This document shows, piece by piece, positions 26,801 through 34,148 of a stretch of DNA of 64,000 nt (position 1 is the first letter of the stretch; every line of letters starts with the position of its first letter). The position numbers and the translations under genes are program-made. This DNA is from Panulirus ornatus (taxonomy: Eukaryota; Arthropoda; Malacostraca; Decapoda; Palinuridae), in assembly GCF_036320965.1 (NCBI RefSeq), contig NC_092230.1:43752735-43816734 (forward strand), written 5' to 3'. The notes beneath the pieces are model-generated. The model was given only the letters and a program-made list of their open reading frames with translations. It ran no database searches and was not told where the DNA came from.

Positions 26801-29800
26801 AAAAAAGTACTTTCAGGGCTGTTCATGACAGTAAAAGAGATCATAAATATAAACGTTAGCAGGAAAAAATGCAGATAATCCAGTAAATGACTTAAGGATA
26901 AACGTCTGTAAAATCTTTAACCATGGAAGAGTAAATAGTTTGTCAGGGACTTGAGGCAAATGTATTTGTGGAGTTGCTTTCAAAGTAATTCTTTTGGAAA
27001 ATAATTCCATTTGTTAATCCTATTTAGAAAAAGTAGTGTATTCTACCTCAAAGTCCTTGGAGTAAAACGCTTACCTTCTTACTAATCTAGTCGTAGAAAG
27101 ATGCTCAGATCATTATCATCAGAGCTTCAGAAACATAATCAAAATACCTTTTAGCCTTCTTTTTTTTAAGCAAAACATTTCAAGGTCATAAGCACAGTTT
27201 TGACAGGATTTCTTTCTCAGTCTGGGAATATTCTTGGTTGTTCACCAGTGTGCTCCATTTATCTATCTATCTATAACTCTTACGTCTGTTCCCAACTGTA
27301 ACTCCCTCAAGGGGATGGCAGTGGCAAAAGAGTTTCCATAGCTACTGAGATCCAATGGAGTTACGTGTACTCTTCCTAATCTATCTATCTTTTTTATTTC
27401 CTCTGTGGTTTGTCCCACAAGCCTGAGATACTTTTCTTGGAAATATACTGGCCAGGACCCTGTCCTGTCTCATATACTGACCCACTGCAATTAATTCAGA
27501 GGTAATCACAGGCATTGCCTGTCATTTGGTCCACTCTTAAGCCAGTCAGCAATGACGACATCAGTTTGCCTTCACTATACTGCCTTTCATCAACCACTCA
27601 ATGCTCACATGTTTCTTGTTTTCAGAGTGCAATTGATATGCCACTTGGTCACTTCTAATCAGCTGGCTTTTAAGAATCAGTATACTTTTCTTTCATTTTA
27701 TCAATTTTCAATAACTGTATTTTCATTTGCACTTATTTATATGTATATCTCACTTATTTATATGTATCTTCTAGCCTTGAATCAGGTTCTATTCATGTGA
27801 TGTTTTTCCTGTATTACCAGCCTTTATGCTTCTGGGAACAAATGCACAAGTGTTTGTTATCTGTGAACAGCCGTGAACACCTGAGGGAGATGTAAGTGTT
27901 CAAACTTGTTCACTTTGTGGTTGTGCTGAAACTAGAGGATAAGGGGCCTTTGTGAACATGGCGCTGATGGTTCCAGTGCACATGTCTTTGTCTGTTTGTT
28001 ATTTCTGATTTACAGTCATGATGTCTGTGATCTTATGGTGTAAGCACAGCAATGGTTGGGTAGCTAGTTATCTGACTCAACCAACAGTCTCATTACAGTA
28101 ATCTAGTTATCTGGCTCAACCAACAGCTCATTACAGTAATACTGGAATTATCAAACAACCAGTGACTGGTATTGTATTACATATACCTCTCCTCACCCCT
28201 ACCTTATTTTTTTTACTTAAAGGCTAATTCCCATTTCCCTTGTATATAGGGTCTTGCCAGAATGAAGGACCTCTATGTAATACTGTAGTTTCCACATCTG
28301 CGAGGCAGTGCCAGGAAACAGACAAAGAATGGCCTATCCACTCATGCACATATATTTATCAATAAACGCTCATATACACACATATACATATCAACATATA
28401 CACATACACACAGACATCTATATATATGCACATGTGCATATTCATACTTGCTTGCACACAAAATATGTATCAATAATCTATTAGCGAAAAATTTACTTTT
28501 TGGGAATAAATTCTTATTTTCATTAGCTGGAAATATGGTGGATTCCATATCACTGAAATAACATTACTCAAGTTCATTCATGATGTAGTGGAAATACTTA
28601 CTGGATACACATAATTTTTGTATATGTACTGTACTAGAGAATGGATGTAAGTGAATGCAGCATTTCTTCATCTGTTCCTTGCACTACTTCACTAATGCAG
28701 GAAACAGCAGTCAAGTGTGATAAAAAAGTGAAGAGTAATGTAATGGTTGGCAGGCAGCCACCTACCACGGGGGGTGTATTACCAGTACTACCCAACTAGG
28801 TATCAGGAGTGTTTGTAATGGGTGCATAGTGAGCCAGCACTTCAGTGGCTATCAAGTTGCACTCCTCTATCACAGATTGCTGTCTTTTCTTTCTGCCTCA
28901 TCATCACATTGACTGCTGACATTCTGTCCACAAACAAATAATCTCTCTTTGTCATGCATGACACATGATAACACTAAACCAGCATTTTGGCAACTTGGTA
29001 AGAGCAATAGACAGAAGTAGTAGGTAGAAACATTAGGCAAAGCCATTAGCTAGAAGTAGTTGAAGCATTAGTCAGGAGCCTTTGAAAACACTGCACTGGA
29101 ATTACCCTCTGCCACTGGCCTGCTAAGAGTAAGGCACAAAAAACTAAGAAGCAGCACTGGAGTTCACTAGTTATGGAGACTCTTTTGCCGTGACCATCCC
29201 CCTATGAAGATCCCGAATGGAATGGGCGTAAAGAGATACAGACAGACAGATAATACTTAAGGAATAAATCATTAGTATTTTCAAAAATACTGTGCCAAAT
29301 TCCACTTTGGTGACAAAATAACATCTTACAAGCTCATTCATGGCACAGAGATGTTTTCAGGAAAACTTTATATATCTTATTTCTATTTTTACGTGTTTGC
29401 ACAATACTTTATACAATATCATATGAATGCAAGGCATGGGCTATATAAAAGGCTGTGCAGAGGAGGGTGGATGTGTTGGAAATGAAATATTTGAAGACAA
29501 TATGAGAAGAGAGGTGGTTTAATCAAGTAAGTAAAGAAAGGGTAAGAGAAATGTGTGGTAATAAAAATAGTGAGAGAGAGCTGCAGAGGCAGTGCTGAAA
29601 TGGTTTAGAGATATGGAAAGAATGAGAGGAAATGTTGACAAAGAGGATATTTATATATCAGAAGTGGTGGGAAAAGGAATGGAGAGACCAAACTGGAGAT
29701 GGAAAGATGGAGTGAAAAAGATTTTGAGTGATTAGGTCCTGAAATTGCAGGAACAGAAAAGGTGTGTATGGGATAGAGTGAAGTGGAATGTCATGGTATA

Positions 29801-32587
29801 CTGGGGTTGACATGCTATCAGTGGACTGAATCAGAGCATGTAAAGGATCCAGGGTAAACCTTGGAGAAGTCTATGAGGCCTAGTTGTGAATAGTGAGCTG
29901 TGGTTTTGGTGCATTACATAAGACACCTAGAAAATGAATGAGAGTGGAAGTGGCTTTTCTTCGTCTGTTTCTGGTGCCACCTCGCTAACGTGGGAAACGG
30001 CCATCAAGCATGAACAAAATACATTAATGCTTTACAGTGTTACAAAATAAGAATACAGTAATACAATAAGCTTTATATACAGAAACTACCATAATTACTA
30101 CAGCAATTGTTGGTGATCACAAACATGGGTCACTTTGGACTATCACCAGATATATCACACAAGTTCTGATATATCAGATAATAGTCTGCCTGGGCTTTAG
30201 ATATACAACAAAGCCAAATTCCAATATATGCAGTGTTTAACAATGCAAGGATTCATTACGATGTATGCATGAATTCATGTGCGTGTGTGTGTGTGTAGAG
30301 GTGAAACATTGTTCCAGAATACCGAAAATTTGATACAAGAAGCATCAAGGTTAGTCTTCCACATACTTCCTTCAGTCTCCCATGTTTGTGCTCATTTCCC
30401 TTTTAGTTTTCAATCCTAAACGGACAGACAACAACGGTACAGGAAGAGTTAAATACAACAGAAAATGAAATGTTAATTCTAAGCAGAAATACCTGCTATC
30501 AATACAAGAAATCAATACTTGCAATGTATATGTTCATCACCTCTTGCTGTGATGCTGTTATGGCATCTTAATAAATCAAGCAGAAAAAGACAGTCACTAT
30601 TCAAGAGCCATGTAAAAATAATTATACAAATGCATTTCATTCAAAACTTCCTGTATAAAGTTAAACCATGACAACAAATTACCTCCTTCTGGAACTTTTC
30701 TTGGCAACAGATTAGTCTCCCAACGCCTGACGACCAACGCTCGCTCATATGTGTCAGGCTTGTCCTCCAGGATGATACACACACAGTAACGGTACTCCAC
30801 CTGTCAACATAAACAACAACATATCAGGAAAGCCCACAACAAATGAGAGGGGTTTCATGAAGTGGACCCTACAACAATTAATGGAAGTTAGGGTGAGTGA
30901 GTATTAATAAACTATGCCAGGGATTTTTAACCTTTTATCTACCATATACCTTTTTTAGTGTCTGCAAAAAACACTGTTCACCCCAAGTTTATTGTAATAC
31001 AGTACAAGCATATGGCGCTCTCATGGTGAATTCATCCTCCATCTAGCTGCTGATACAAGTGTTTCTAATGGTATGACCACCAACAACTCGCTTCAGTATG
31101 CTTCGGGATGTCTTGAGGGAATGATGTTCTTGCTTTACTCTTCCAGGCTGCCACTTCATTTTAGAAATTTTGCTACTGGGCACTGTATTTCATCCATCCA
31201 TGCTTCAAGCTAGTCAGCTCCTACCTTAAGCAAAAGACTCAAATTCTTGTCTGGAAGCATGAAAACGTGGGTACAAGTGAGATTTCTTGGCACATCGGGT
31301 GCTCAGAATGCACGATCAGGTGGATGTTTCCCACAACACCTCCTCAGTGCCCTGCCTCATTCAGGAGACTGATACCCATAGACTCAAAACATGGATCTCG
31401 AATCCTTCAGGTACTTTGACAATTCCATGTCCAGATATGGTAATGAGGGCCAAAGGAGAGATGACATGGTAATAAAATGTAACTATGACACTGCATATGA
31501 AAATGTATGGGGAAGCAGAGGTTTTTGTGGACACTGTTCATTACTGGTGGTATTCATGTACCCTGTAAAAGGATGAATTCATAGAAAGTATCAGAATGAC
31601 ATACTGTATTGTAATGTTCATTACACTACAGATACAATAATGACTTCTTTGGTTCACGTTGTGGTAAGCTTTACATAAAAATTGAAGTTGTATAGCATCA
31701 TAATCAATATATTTAACACTGAAACATTAATGAAAGTCATTCCTGAACACATTCAACATTTCAAGCAGCCCATCAACTATATCTATTCATTCTTTCAGCA
31801 TGTATGAAGAGATCTTATTGAGCCCATGAGCCATAAATGGGTCAATGATTTTTAATAACCTGGTTCTGTTTCTTCTGCAATCTAAATGTTATCAAAGACA
31901 TCCTCCCTATCTTATCTACCTACAGTGTGACAATACTCCTAACCCGATCATTCAGCTCCTGTATTTATATGCAAAATGCATAATCAGAATTTCTTATTGG
32001 AAGATTCTGTATGAATATTCATGAGCATGAGTTAAGGAGGATACACAAACTCATTTTCCTATAAACCAAAGTTTCAAGAATGCAAAACACAGTGGTATCA
32101 GATTTCAAAGTTTTTCTAATTTCTAAAGTTTATGGGATACTATTGCAAAAATAGGTACAGGACTTACTTGTGAAAAGGGAATCGGAAGTGAGGCTGACCA
32201 TACACTCTCTTCATCATCAACGACTGAGGTTTCTGCATACAGTGGGATCATATGCTGAGAATCCCACATCCCAAGAGACTCGCAGTTCCCCACCACACAC
32301 ACCTGAATTATGATGAAATTATGAATGGTCAACATTAAGAGGAGTAATATTTTTCAGTTCTTCAAGATCCACAAATATCACGTTGGGATAAATGATTAAG
32401 TAGTACTGTACAAAAGCCCTACATTACTCTAGCACAAACTTAATTTTCTACAGGTTAACATCTCTTCCTTCCATGAGTTATACTCCACAAGAAAAAGTAA
32501 TAACAGGAAGACCATAATGTGACAAACCTGTTCCCCAACTGCCACCTGGCAGGAGACACGGAATACCCATTCACGGCTCTCAATCAT
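3725..32587 (-). CDS. GPCPD1: GPCPD1-like glycerophosphocholine phosphodiesterase, 5' part (9 coding exons, 414 codons, 3' end outside window)
   Basis: The conceptual join is 32,528-32,588, 32,168-32,302, 30,683-30,800, 26,536-26,705, 25,812-25,952, 17,631-17,741, 4,788-4,944, 4,172-4,310 and 3,725-3,935. Every junction has GT/AG and all phases agree, giving 1,242 coding bases and 414 codons. The order of domains is CBM20 (residues about 5-105, with the family-typical RRWETNLLPR at 90-99), a middle region, then the start of a GDPD catalytic domain: VGHRGAGN at 329-336, ENTIAS at 345-350, EFDVQLSKD at 363-371 and IYHD at 376-379. In GDPD enzymes the two histidines are catalytic and the Glu/Asp pair binds metal. 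Family members split glycerophosphocholine into choline and glycerol-3-phosphate in the cytosol. Family length is about 670 residues, so roughly 250 C-terminal residues are missing here. No later exon was recognised in 1-3,690. The gene assignment is strong; the biochemical role is taken from the family. Confidence 0.92.
4172..4310 (-). CDS. GPCPD1: GPCPD1-like coding exon 8 (start of GDPD domain)
   Basis: Acceptor TGGTAG at 4,311-4,316 and donor AAAAG|GTACAT at 4,172/4,171, 139 bases. It encodes the family signature VGHRGAGN with the first catalytic histidine. The open frame continues upstream through the intron and there encodes a hydrophobic stretch. I reject that as part of the protein, because using the acceptor restores a perfect join with the previous exon. 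Confidence 0.93.
4788..4944 (-). CDS. GPCPD1: GPCPD1-like coding exon 7
   Basis: Acceptor TTGACAG and donor ACTG|GTGAGT, 157 bases, phase 0 to phase 1. It encodes residues 246-297, including CDFYIEESGEEIP and ATLPITSPKH. This is the conserved linker before the catalytic domain in this family. Confidence 0.9.
4945..6920. other. Intron 7, left part: no recognisable element
   Basis: The sequence is AT-rich with a short imperfect TATA run near 5,350-5,440. I see no coding similarity and no clear repeat boundary. Confidence 0.5.
6921..6959. repeat. (CAG)4 followed by a poly-A run
   Basis: Four AGC triplets are followed by about 24 adenines up to 6,959. The A run may be the tail of an unrecognised retroelement. 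No element body was identified to its left. Confidence 0.85.
7372..8759 (-). mobile_element. RTE-like LINE, 5'-truncated copy (RT and C-terminal part)
   Basis: Reading on the minus strand, the copy starts next to a (TA)n array at 8,759 and ends with the family 3' signature (GCGCTACCTCGCAAACGCGGG in reverse) near 7,380. It encodes the RT palm: FMDLEKAYD (motif A), GLRQGCVMSPW (motif B), LLFADD (motif C) and CFRYLGVDL. The last part carries GHMERMSEERL. The frame is broken near 8,040 and again before 7,814, so it is a dead copy. It is very similar to the copies at 18.8-22.1 and 33.2-35.2 kb. It lies in intron 7 in the same orientation as the host gene. Confidence 0.9.
7919..8759 (-). pseudogene. 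LINE reverse transcriptase fragment
   Basis: An open frame on the minus strand encodes GQCGFRSGRGC, FMDLEKAYDRVDRDALWK, the QGCVMSPW motif and LLFADDTALVADS, as in RTE-type reverse transcriptases. The apparent N-terminus upstream of 8,759 is only translated (TA)n. The frame is lost around 8,040. It should not be annotated as a host gene. Confidence 0.88.
8760..8840. repeat. (TA)n microsatellite at a LINE breakpoint
   Basis: Pure TA repeat of about 80 bases, exactly at the 5' truncation point of the RTE-like LINE and next to the 3' end of a second, older LINE. Confidence 0.97.
8841..10480 (-). mobile_element. Decayed jockey-like LINE (RT to C-terminus)
   Basis: The minus strand carries, in order and over several broken frames, motifs of a non-LTR reverse transcriptase. 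Near 10,230 there is QLQVDKLYGPDSMPP. Near 9,870 there is IIDGVSFSYSFSSGVLQ (degenerate SSGVPQG box), followed by a degraded ADD box (ANDVTVH-like) near 9,740. LLGITISSTF lies near 9,490 and KLGILFMCHNYF near 9,410. A C-terminal stretch (AESKAFHFISSP near 9,290, CVPTTRSWTC near 9,130) follows. The gene is dead by many stops and indels. The family call (jockey-like) is from motif style only; the 5' limit is uncertain. Confidence 0.7.
10481..12530. other. Intron 7, middle part: nothing recognised
   Basis: AT-rich non-coding sequence. Open frames at 11,477-11,677 and 11,802-12,071 have no family features, splice context or codon structure that I can support. Confidence 0.5.
12531..12690. repeat. 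Short imperfect internal repeat around a CTGGGGCATATAC-like core
   Basis: Three related segments occur within 150 bases: GCAGCTGGGAGACATATGC, AAGCTGGGGCATATAC and GCAGCTGTGGCATATAC. They are separated by AT-rich spacers containing TTTTCTATTT-like text. This could be part of a dispersed repeat. No second copy was seen in the window. Confidence 0.4.
12691..13630. other. Intron 7: nothing recognised
   Basis: AT-rich non-coding sequence without motif, repeat or open frame that I can assign. Confidence 0.45.
13635..13868 (+). mobile_element. RTE-like LINE, decayed fragment of the endonuclease N-terminus
   Basis: The plus strand reads, with frameshifts, RLRLGCLNVCG, then GSMFEERNLSVLALS. This closely matches the N-terminus of the endonuclease frame at 20,798-21,997 (RLRVGCLNVCG, GSMFEERNLDVLALSETK). 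Similarity fades after about 230 bases. The fragment is opposite in orientation to the younger copies. Confidence 0.8.
13870..14110 (-). mobile_element. CR1/L2-like LINE fragment with RT motifs A and B
   Basis: The minus strand reads VDTGFLDFAKVFGKVTI (motif A, typically LDFAKAFDKV) near 14,090-14,035 and AVSGVPQ (motif B, typically SGVPQGS) near 13,890-13,870. Both are in the expected order, with decayed sequence between them. It directly abuts the RTE-like fragment on its left. Confidence 0.72.
14390..14460 (+). repeat. Decayed copy of the LINE 3'-tail repeat
   Basis: GAGGTAGCATCAGAAAACA followed by GAAAGACCCATCCACTCACATACACATATATA resembles the plus-strand 3' tail of the RTE-like LINE (GAGGTAGCGCAAGGAAACA, then ACGAAAGAAATGGCCC and a CACATA-rich stretch). 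Confidence 0.55.
14461..15279. other. Intron 7: nothing recognised
   Basis: Non-coding sequence without supported features; one short T-run near 14,480. Confidence 0.45.
15280..15720 (-). mobile_element. Decayed jockey-like LINE fragment (RT N-terminal part)
   Basis: The minus strand, over frameshifts, reads FHIKHLHPVAIHLVTDIFNY near 15,570, then ILKLYRPPDLPISCF near 15,440 and IQLGFRPSHFSATLHAE near 15,340. These match the usual order in jockey-type RTs of a PP-D-Q/RPISLL stretch followed by a QxGFRPxHS box. There is no intact frame. Confidence 0.62.
15890..16640 (+). repeat. Diverged minisatellite, unit about 57-62 bp
   Basis: At least twelve units carry AATGTACTGTGTATCC, then TTTAATACTACACATATC, then TCAGCAATGACCCATAC. 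Units differ by substitutions and small indels. The open frame at 16,185-16,391 on the minus strand is a by-product. The array ends about 260 bases left of the pogo-like element. Confidence 0.88.
16905..17365 (-). mobile_element. pogo/Tigger-like DNA transposon, internally deleted, with TA target-site duplication
   Basis: The left end (TAGGTTGTACCCCTCTAATC) and the reverse complement of the right end (CAGTTTGTACCTCTCTAATC) form matching terminal inverted repeats. Both ends are flanked by TA (16,903-16,904 and 17,366-17,367), the duplication expected of the Tc1/mariner-pogo superfamily. Within 461 bases it keeps the N-terminal DNA-binding part of the transposase and then goes straight into the left repeat, so the catalytic domain is deleted. 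It can only have moved with help from a full-length relative. Confidence 0.85.
16919..17164 (-). pseudogene. Truncated pogo/Tigger-like transposase (psq/CENP-B-type helix-turn-helix only)
   Basis: From a methionine at 17,164 the frame reads MSSKRPRSVEDGASKPKHK, then LSMLEKMELLKKLDKGTSLK and AFCEYYEIGSSTVYDL. This is the helix-turn-helix seen at the start of Tigger/Jerky/CENP-B proteins. After STVYDL the frame leaves the family and runs into the left terminal repeat. An alternative is a small domesticated DNA-binding peptide, which I consider unlikely. Confidence 0.8.
17631..17741 (-). CDS. GPCPD1: GPCPD1-like coding exon 6
   Basis: Acceptor TTTCCCAG and donor ACTAAT|GTAAGT, 111 bases, phase 0 to 0, residues 209-245. 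It encodes VMKEDQCKFF, then FGVVCNNGDYVVFQC. It sits alone between two large introns of 8.1 and 12.7 kb that carry most of the mobile DNA. Confidence 0.88.
18211..18809 (-). mobile_element. CR1/L2-like LINE, 3' part (split by a younger LINE)
   Basis: The minus strand encodes YINGLPAV-like text at the split point, then SYLSMFANDAKVMREVKNKEG (decayed FADD box, motif C) and DLDRLHCWFEAWLMKFTPSNM. Farther on it reads DLGVDNVPNLSPESLIRKIV, LEHFSKVWSFYLKKHKV and NVQRRATKMVLELRELS. These are in the order typical of CR1/L2 elements. The upstream part of the same RT continues at 22,138 on the other side of the inserted RTE-like element. Confidence 0.85.
18810..18820. repeat. Left target-site duplication of the full-length LINE
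   Basis: AAGCCATTAAT at 18,810-18,820 is repeated exactly at 22,127-22,137. Confidence 0.92.
19028..20308 (-). pseudogene. LINE reverse transcriptase and C-terminal domain
   Basis: A 426-codon open frame contains EEQCGFRSGRGC, FMYLEKAYDRV (motif A with Asp to Tyr in FMDLEK), QGCVMSPW (B), FLFADDTVLVAD (C), VNVNKSKVI (D) and CFRYLGVDL (E). A C-terminal part follows with GHMERMSEERL and RRRGRPNWRWKDG. The extra change in motif A would probably abolish polymerase activity, since the first Asp of that motif is normally essential. The other RTE-like copies here keep MDLEKAYD. Confidence 0.88.
20419..20815 (-). pseudogene. LINE linker and RT N-terminal segment
   Basis: In a frame different from the endonuclease, the minus strand reads EVKKRANESWGERV, then KKMFWKEVNKV and RRRWSEYFEGLLN. 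It reaches KMKAGKAAGLDGIAVEF, the N-terminal RT block, and stops after KKGGD because two bases are missing relative to the 34.8 kb copy. Confidence 0.85.
20798..21997 (-). pseudogene. LINE endonuclease (AP-like/EEP) domain, first part of the polyprotein
   Basis: A 399-codon frame starts at the methionine at 21,997, right after a structured 5' UTR. Endonuclease motifs are in order: GCLNVCG (residues 20-26), LSETK (52-56), IGAYAP, MGDLNAK, LDYVLID and SDHYLV. These include the usual Glu, Asp/Asn and terminal Ser-Asp-His residues of EEP nucleases. In LINEs this domain nicks the target DNA. The frame ends by a shift near 20,810 instead of continuing into the RT. Confidence 0.9.
22127..22137. repeat. 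Right target-site duplication of the full-length LINE
   Basis: AAGCCATTAAT, identical to 18,810-18,820. Confidence 0.92.
22138..22262 (-). mobile_element. CR1/L2-like LINE, upstream half of the split RT
   Basis: On the minus strand this reads, with small indels, WVEVTN-VPQGSV-GPLFF-MY and then meets the YINGLPAV part left of the insertion. This is RT motif B followed by the LFLIYIND block. Joining 22,138 to 18,809 restores a continuous decayed RT. Confidence 0.82.
22424..22690 (-). mobile_element. LINE C-terminal fragment, jockey-like
   Basis: The minus strand encodes SNSRVGHFDNCFFPYVSKLW, NSLPFCVFLNNYDLAHFKRQ and VFLFLQ. This is the FFPRTSRLWNSLP-type tail shared by jockey-like LINEs. It may belong to the family at 8.84-10.5 kb. 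The boundary with the CR1/L2-like remnant on its left (22,262-22,424) is not clear. Confidence 0.7.
22880..23020 (+). mobile_element. Decayed copy of the short LINE-end-derived element
   Basis: TTCTCGCCATTTCCCACATGA, then AAGAACAGATGACAAAGCCT, then TTCCAGCCACCTGCTCCTGC and AGTCACCTTCCACGACATGC follow the same order as the intact copy at 46,003-46,229. A (AAT)n-like stretch follows. Confidence 0.72.
23050..25165 (+). mobile_element. RTE-like LINE, old rearranged copy
   Basis: From about 23,290 to 25,165 the plus strand follows the family protein from the end of the endonuclease through RT to the C-terminus. Examples are the LLNVFKDRVADVWC segment at 23,620-23,670, EEQCGFRSGRGC near 24,010, FMDLEKAIDGVGRDALWKVF near 24,110-24,170 and LLFADDTILVVDS near 24,420. 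About 23,050-23,250 also matches the C-terminal region (RRVDVLEIKCLRTICGVKWFD), which should come last, so a second fragment or a rearrangement precedes the main copy. Many stops and shifts are present. Confidence 0.85.
25812..25952 (-). CDS. GPCPD1: GPCPD1-like coding exon 5
   Basis: Acceptor TTCCCAG and donor GTTGCA|GTGAGT, 141 bases, phase 0 to 0, residues 162-208. It begins VRVRVTPVELE and ends KPTWPITEVA. It contains an acidic, low-complexity stretch (LEENSDFDLS), as is usual between the CBM20 and catalytic domains in this family. Confidence 0.9.
26536..26705 (-). CDS. GPCPD1: GPCPD1-like coding exon 4
   Basis: Acceptor ATCCCCAG and donor AAGAAG|GTAAAT, 170 bases. The first two bases complete a valine codon from the previous exon. 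It encodes residues 106-161 with VECFGSYGG, DQGWLVKDTVVQLRL and MLFKRKYQNKK. Confidence 0.92.
27250..27400 (+). repeat. Dispersed repeat with TATC-microsatellite edges
   Basis: ATCTATCTATCTA at about 27,258 is followed by GTAACTCCCTCAAGGGGATGG, GCAAAAGAGTTTCCATAGCTA and again ATCTATCTATC at about 27,380. The same core is present inverted at 29,160-29,210. Confidence 0.7.
27401..28270. other. Intron 4: nothing recognised
   Basis: Non-coding. The open frame 27,552-27,800 has no family features. A short imperfect duplication (ATCTAGTTATCTGGCTCAAC-like, about 28,060-28,140) is visible. Confidence 0.5.
28275..28465 (+). repeat. LINE 3'-tail repeat, decayed copy
   Basis: TGCGAGGCAGTGCCAGGAAA followed by CAGACAAAGAATGGCC and a long CACATA/TATACA stretch matches the plus-strand 3' tail of the RTE-like LINE family at 18,858 and 33,250. 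Confidence 0.75.
28660..28740 (-). repeat. Decayed LINE 3' end, opposite orientation
   Basis: TTCTTCATCTGTTCCTTGCAC, then TACTTCACTAATGCAGGAAAC matches the sense 3' end (CTTCGTCTGTTTC, CTACCTCGC, AACGCGGGA). It ends in a TAAAAAAGTG stretch. Confidence 0.6.
28741..29080. other. Intron 4: unassigned sequence
   Basis: Non-coding, less AT-rich than its surroundings (for example CAGCCACCTACCACGGGGGG near 28,755). It could be an old dispersed repeat, but no second copy is present in the window. Confidence 0.35.
29085..29265 (-). repeat. Inverted second copy of the TATC-edged dispersed repeat
   Basis: GGAGACTCTTTTGCCGTGACC and ATCCCCCTATGAA are the reverse complement of the core at 27,305-27,350. 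It ends in ACAGACAGACAGA. A related piece (GCAGTGGCCTGTTAAGGGTG) lies at about 15,274. Confidence 0.65.
29420..30025 (+). mobile_element. RTE-like LINE, 3' fragment
   Basis: The plus strand follows the C-terminal part of the family: AEEGVDVLEMKYLKTI-like text at 29,456-29,505, VREMCGNK near 29,545, and RPNWRWKDGVKKIL at about 29,690-29,730. A 3' UTR follows, ending in TTCGTCTGTTTCTGGTGCCA and CCTCGCTAACGTGGGAAACG at 29,958-30,000. The frame is broken in several places. Confidence 0.82.
30026..30682. other. Intron 4, right part: nothing recognised
   Basis: AT-rich, with a short (GT)8 run near 30,280. No supported coding or repeat feature. Confidence 0.5.
30683..30800 (-). CDS. GPCPD1: GPCPD1-like coding exon 3 (end of CBM20)
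   Basis: Acceptor GTTGACAG and donor GGAG|GTAATT, 118 bases, phase 0 to 1, residues 66-104. VEYRYCVCII and ALVVRRWETNLLPR are the last strands of the CBM20 starch/glycogen-binding fold, with its conserved tryptophan (residue 92). Confidence 0.93.
30801..32167. other. Intron 3: no element recognised
   Basis: 1,367 bases of intron. Open frames 31,287-31,472 and 31,391-31,576 lack splice context or family features. Confidence 0.5.
32168..32302 (-). CDS. GPCPD1: GPCPD1-like coding exon 2 (CBM20)
   Basis: Acceptor ATAATTCAG and donor TCACAA|GTAAGT, 135 bases, phase 0 to 0, residues 21-65. VCVVGNCESLGMWDSQHMIP is the CBM20 signature (G-x-LG-x-W). The stretch VWSASLPIPF follows, with the second aromatic residue. 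Confidence 0.94.
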
Positions 32588-32588
32588 C
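32528..32588 (-). CDS. GPCPD1: GPCPD1-like first coding exon (start codon)
   Basis: Acceptor TGTAATTCAG is followed by one base and then ATG at 32,587-32,585. Donor GAACAG|GTTTGT. Twenty codons (MIESREWVFRVSCQVAVGEQ) join in phase 0 to the next exon and complete the first CBM20 strand. I chose this start because the acceptor is one base upstream of the ATG and the product length before the CBM20 core fits the family. Confidence 0.9.
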
Positions 32589-33200
32589 CTGAATTACAGA
32601 GGAAACTGCAATGATTCTACCACTAAATCAGCCAACAGCAAAAACAAGGCTATGATTCTTCACTCAGCTTCATAATAGTCAAACTGAAAAGAAAGTAGTT
32701 TATCGATTAATTCAAAAAAGATAATGCAAAAATCTAAATCAACCACAGTTAATACAGTAATACTTTCCCTATGTACATTCCCTATAATTTTGTCAGCCCT
32801 ACTGTTCAACGTATATCAACTAAGCAAAAACAGCATGTTGTGTCTAACTTTGTGCAAAAAATTAGTGCAGCATTACGAACACTTGAAAACTTGTCATAAA
32901 GTTCTTTGGAGTAACCTCAGAATACATTTAGCATGGAGAAGAATGGGTATGATCATTAAGAACAGAGACTAAATTGAAACAAGGAGCTTATGTGTGCCAT
33001 ACTGGATGCCCAAAACCACGAAGAGCTGGAATGAGATGATGAAAACTAAGTTAATAAGAGTGGTTTAGAAATACATATGCCTAATGAAACTAATGAGCAA
33101 TCACGCACACCTATAATCCAGCATGATTGCAGAAATGAGTTCTAGCAACCCTGATAATTATACAGTGCCATGAGTCAGTGAGTGCAGTTATTCTTTTCAT
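32589..33200. other. Intron 1, left part: nothing recognised
   Basis: AT-rich non-coding sequence. The open frame 32,724-32,972 has no supporting features. Confidence 0.5.
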
Positions 33201-33410
33201 TATCAATTATACTATATATTTTATTATACTTTGTCGCTGTCTCCCGCGTTTGCGAGGTAGCGCAAGGAAACAGACGAAAGAAATGGCCCAACCCCCCCCC
33301 ATACACATGTATATACATACGTCCACACACGCAAATATACATACCTACACAGCTTTCCATGGTTTACCCCAGACGCTTCACATGCCTTGATTCAATCCAC
33401 TGACAGCACG

Positions 33411-34127
33411 TCAACCCCGGTATACCATATCACTCCAATTCACTCTATTCCTTGCCCTCCTTTCACCCTCCTGCATGTTCAGGCCCCGATCACACAAAAT
33501 CTTTTTCACTCCATCTTTCCACCTCCAATTTGGTCTCCCTCTTCTCCTCGTTCCCTCCACCTCCGACACATATATCCTCTTGGTCAATCTTTCCTCACTC
33601 ATCCTCTCCATGTGCCCAAACCACTTCAAAACACCCTCTTCTGCTCTCTCAACCACGCTCTTTTTATTTCCACACATCTCTCTTACCCTTACGTTACTCA
33701 CTCGATCAAACCACCTCACACCACACATTGTCCTCAAACATCTCATTTCCAGCACATCCATCCTCCTGCGCACAACTCTATCCATAGCCCACGCCTCGCA
33801 ACCATACAACATTGTTGGAACCACTATTCCTTCAAACATACCCATTTTTGCTTTCGGAGATAATGTTCTCGACTTCCACACATTCTTCAAGGCCCCCAGA
33901 ATTTTCGCCCCCTCCCCCACCCTATGATCCACTTCCGCTTCCATGGTTCCATCTGCTGCCAGATCCACTCCCAGATATCTAAAACACTTCACTTCCTCCA
34001 GTTTTTCTCCATTCAAACTCACCTCCCAATTGACTTGACCCTCAACCCTACTGTACCTAATAACCTTGCTCTTATTCACATTTACTCCTAACTTTCTTCT
34101 TCCACACACTTTACCAAACTCAGTCAC
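33411..34127 (-). pseudogene. LINE RT thumb and C-terminal domain
   Basis: A 238-codon frame in phase with the previous one across a single stop: VNVNKSKVI, CFRYLGVDL, CEAWAMDRVVRRRMDVLE, GHMERMSEERL and RRRGRPNWRWKDG. It ends with DMVYRG and a stop. Confidence 0.85.
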
Positions 34128-34148
34128 CAGCTTCTGCAGTTTCTCACA

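Noticed and set aside
30924..30960. hAT-like terminal repeat (CCAGGGATTTTTAACC)
   Set aside because: I found no matching inverted end or 8-bp target duplication within the following kilobase.
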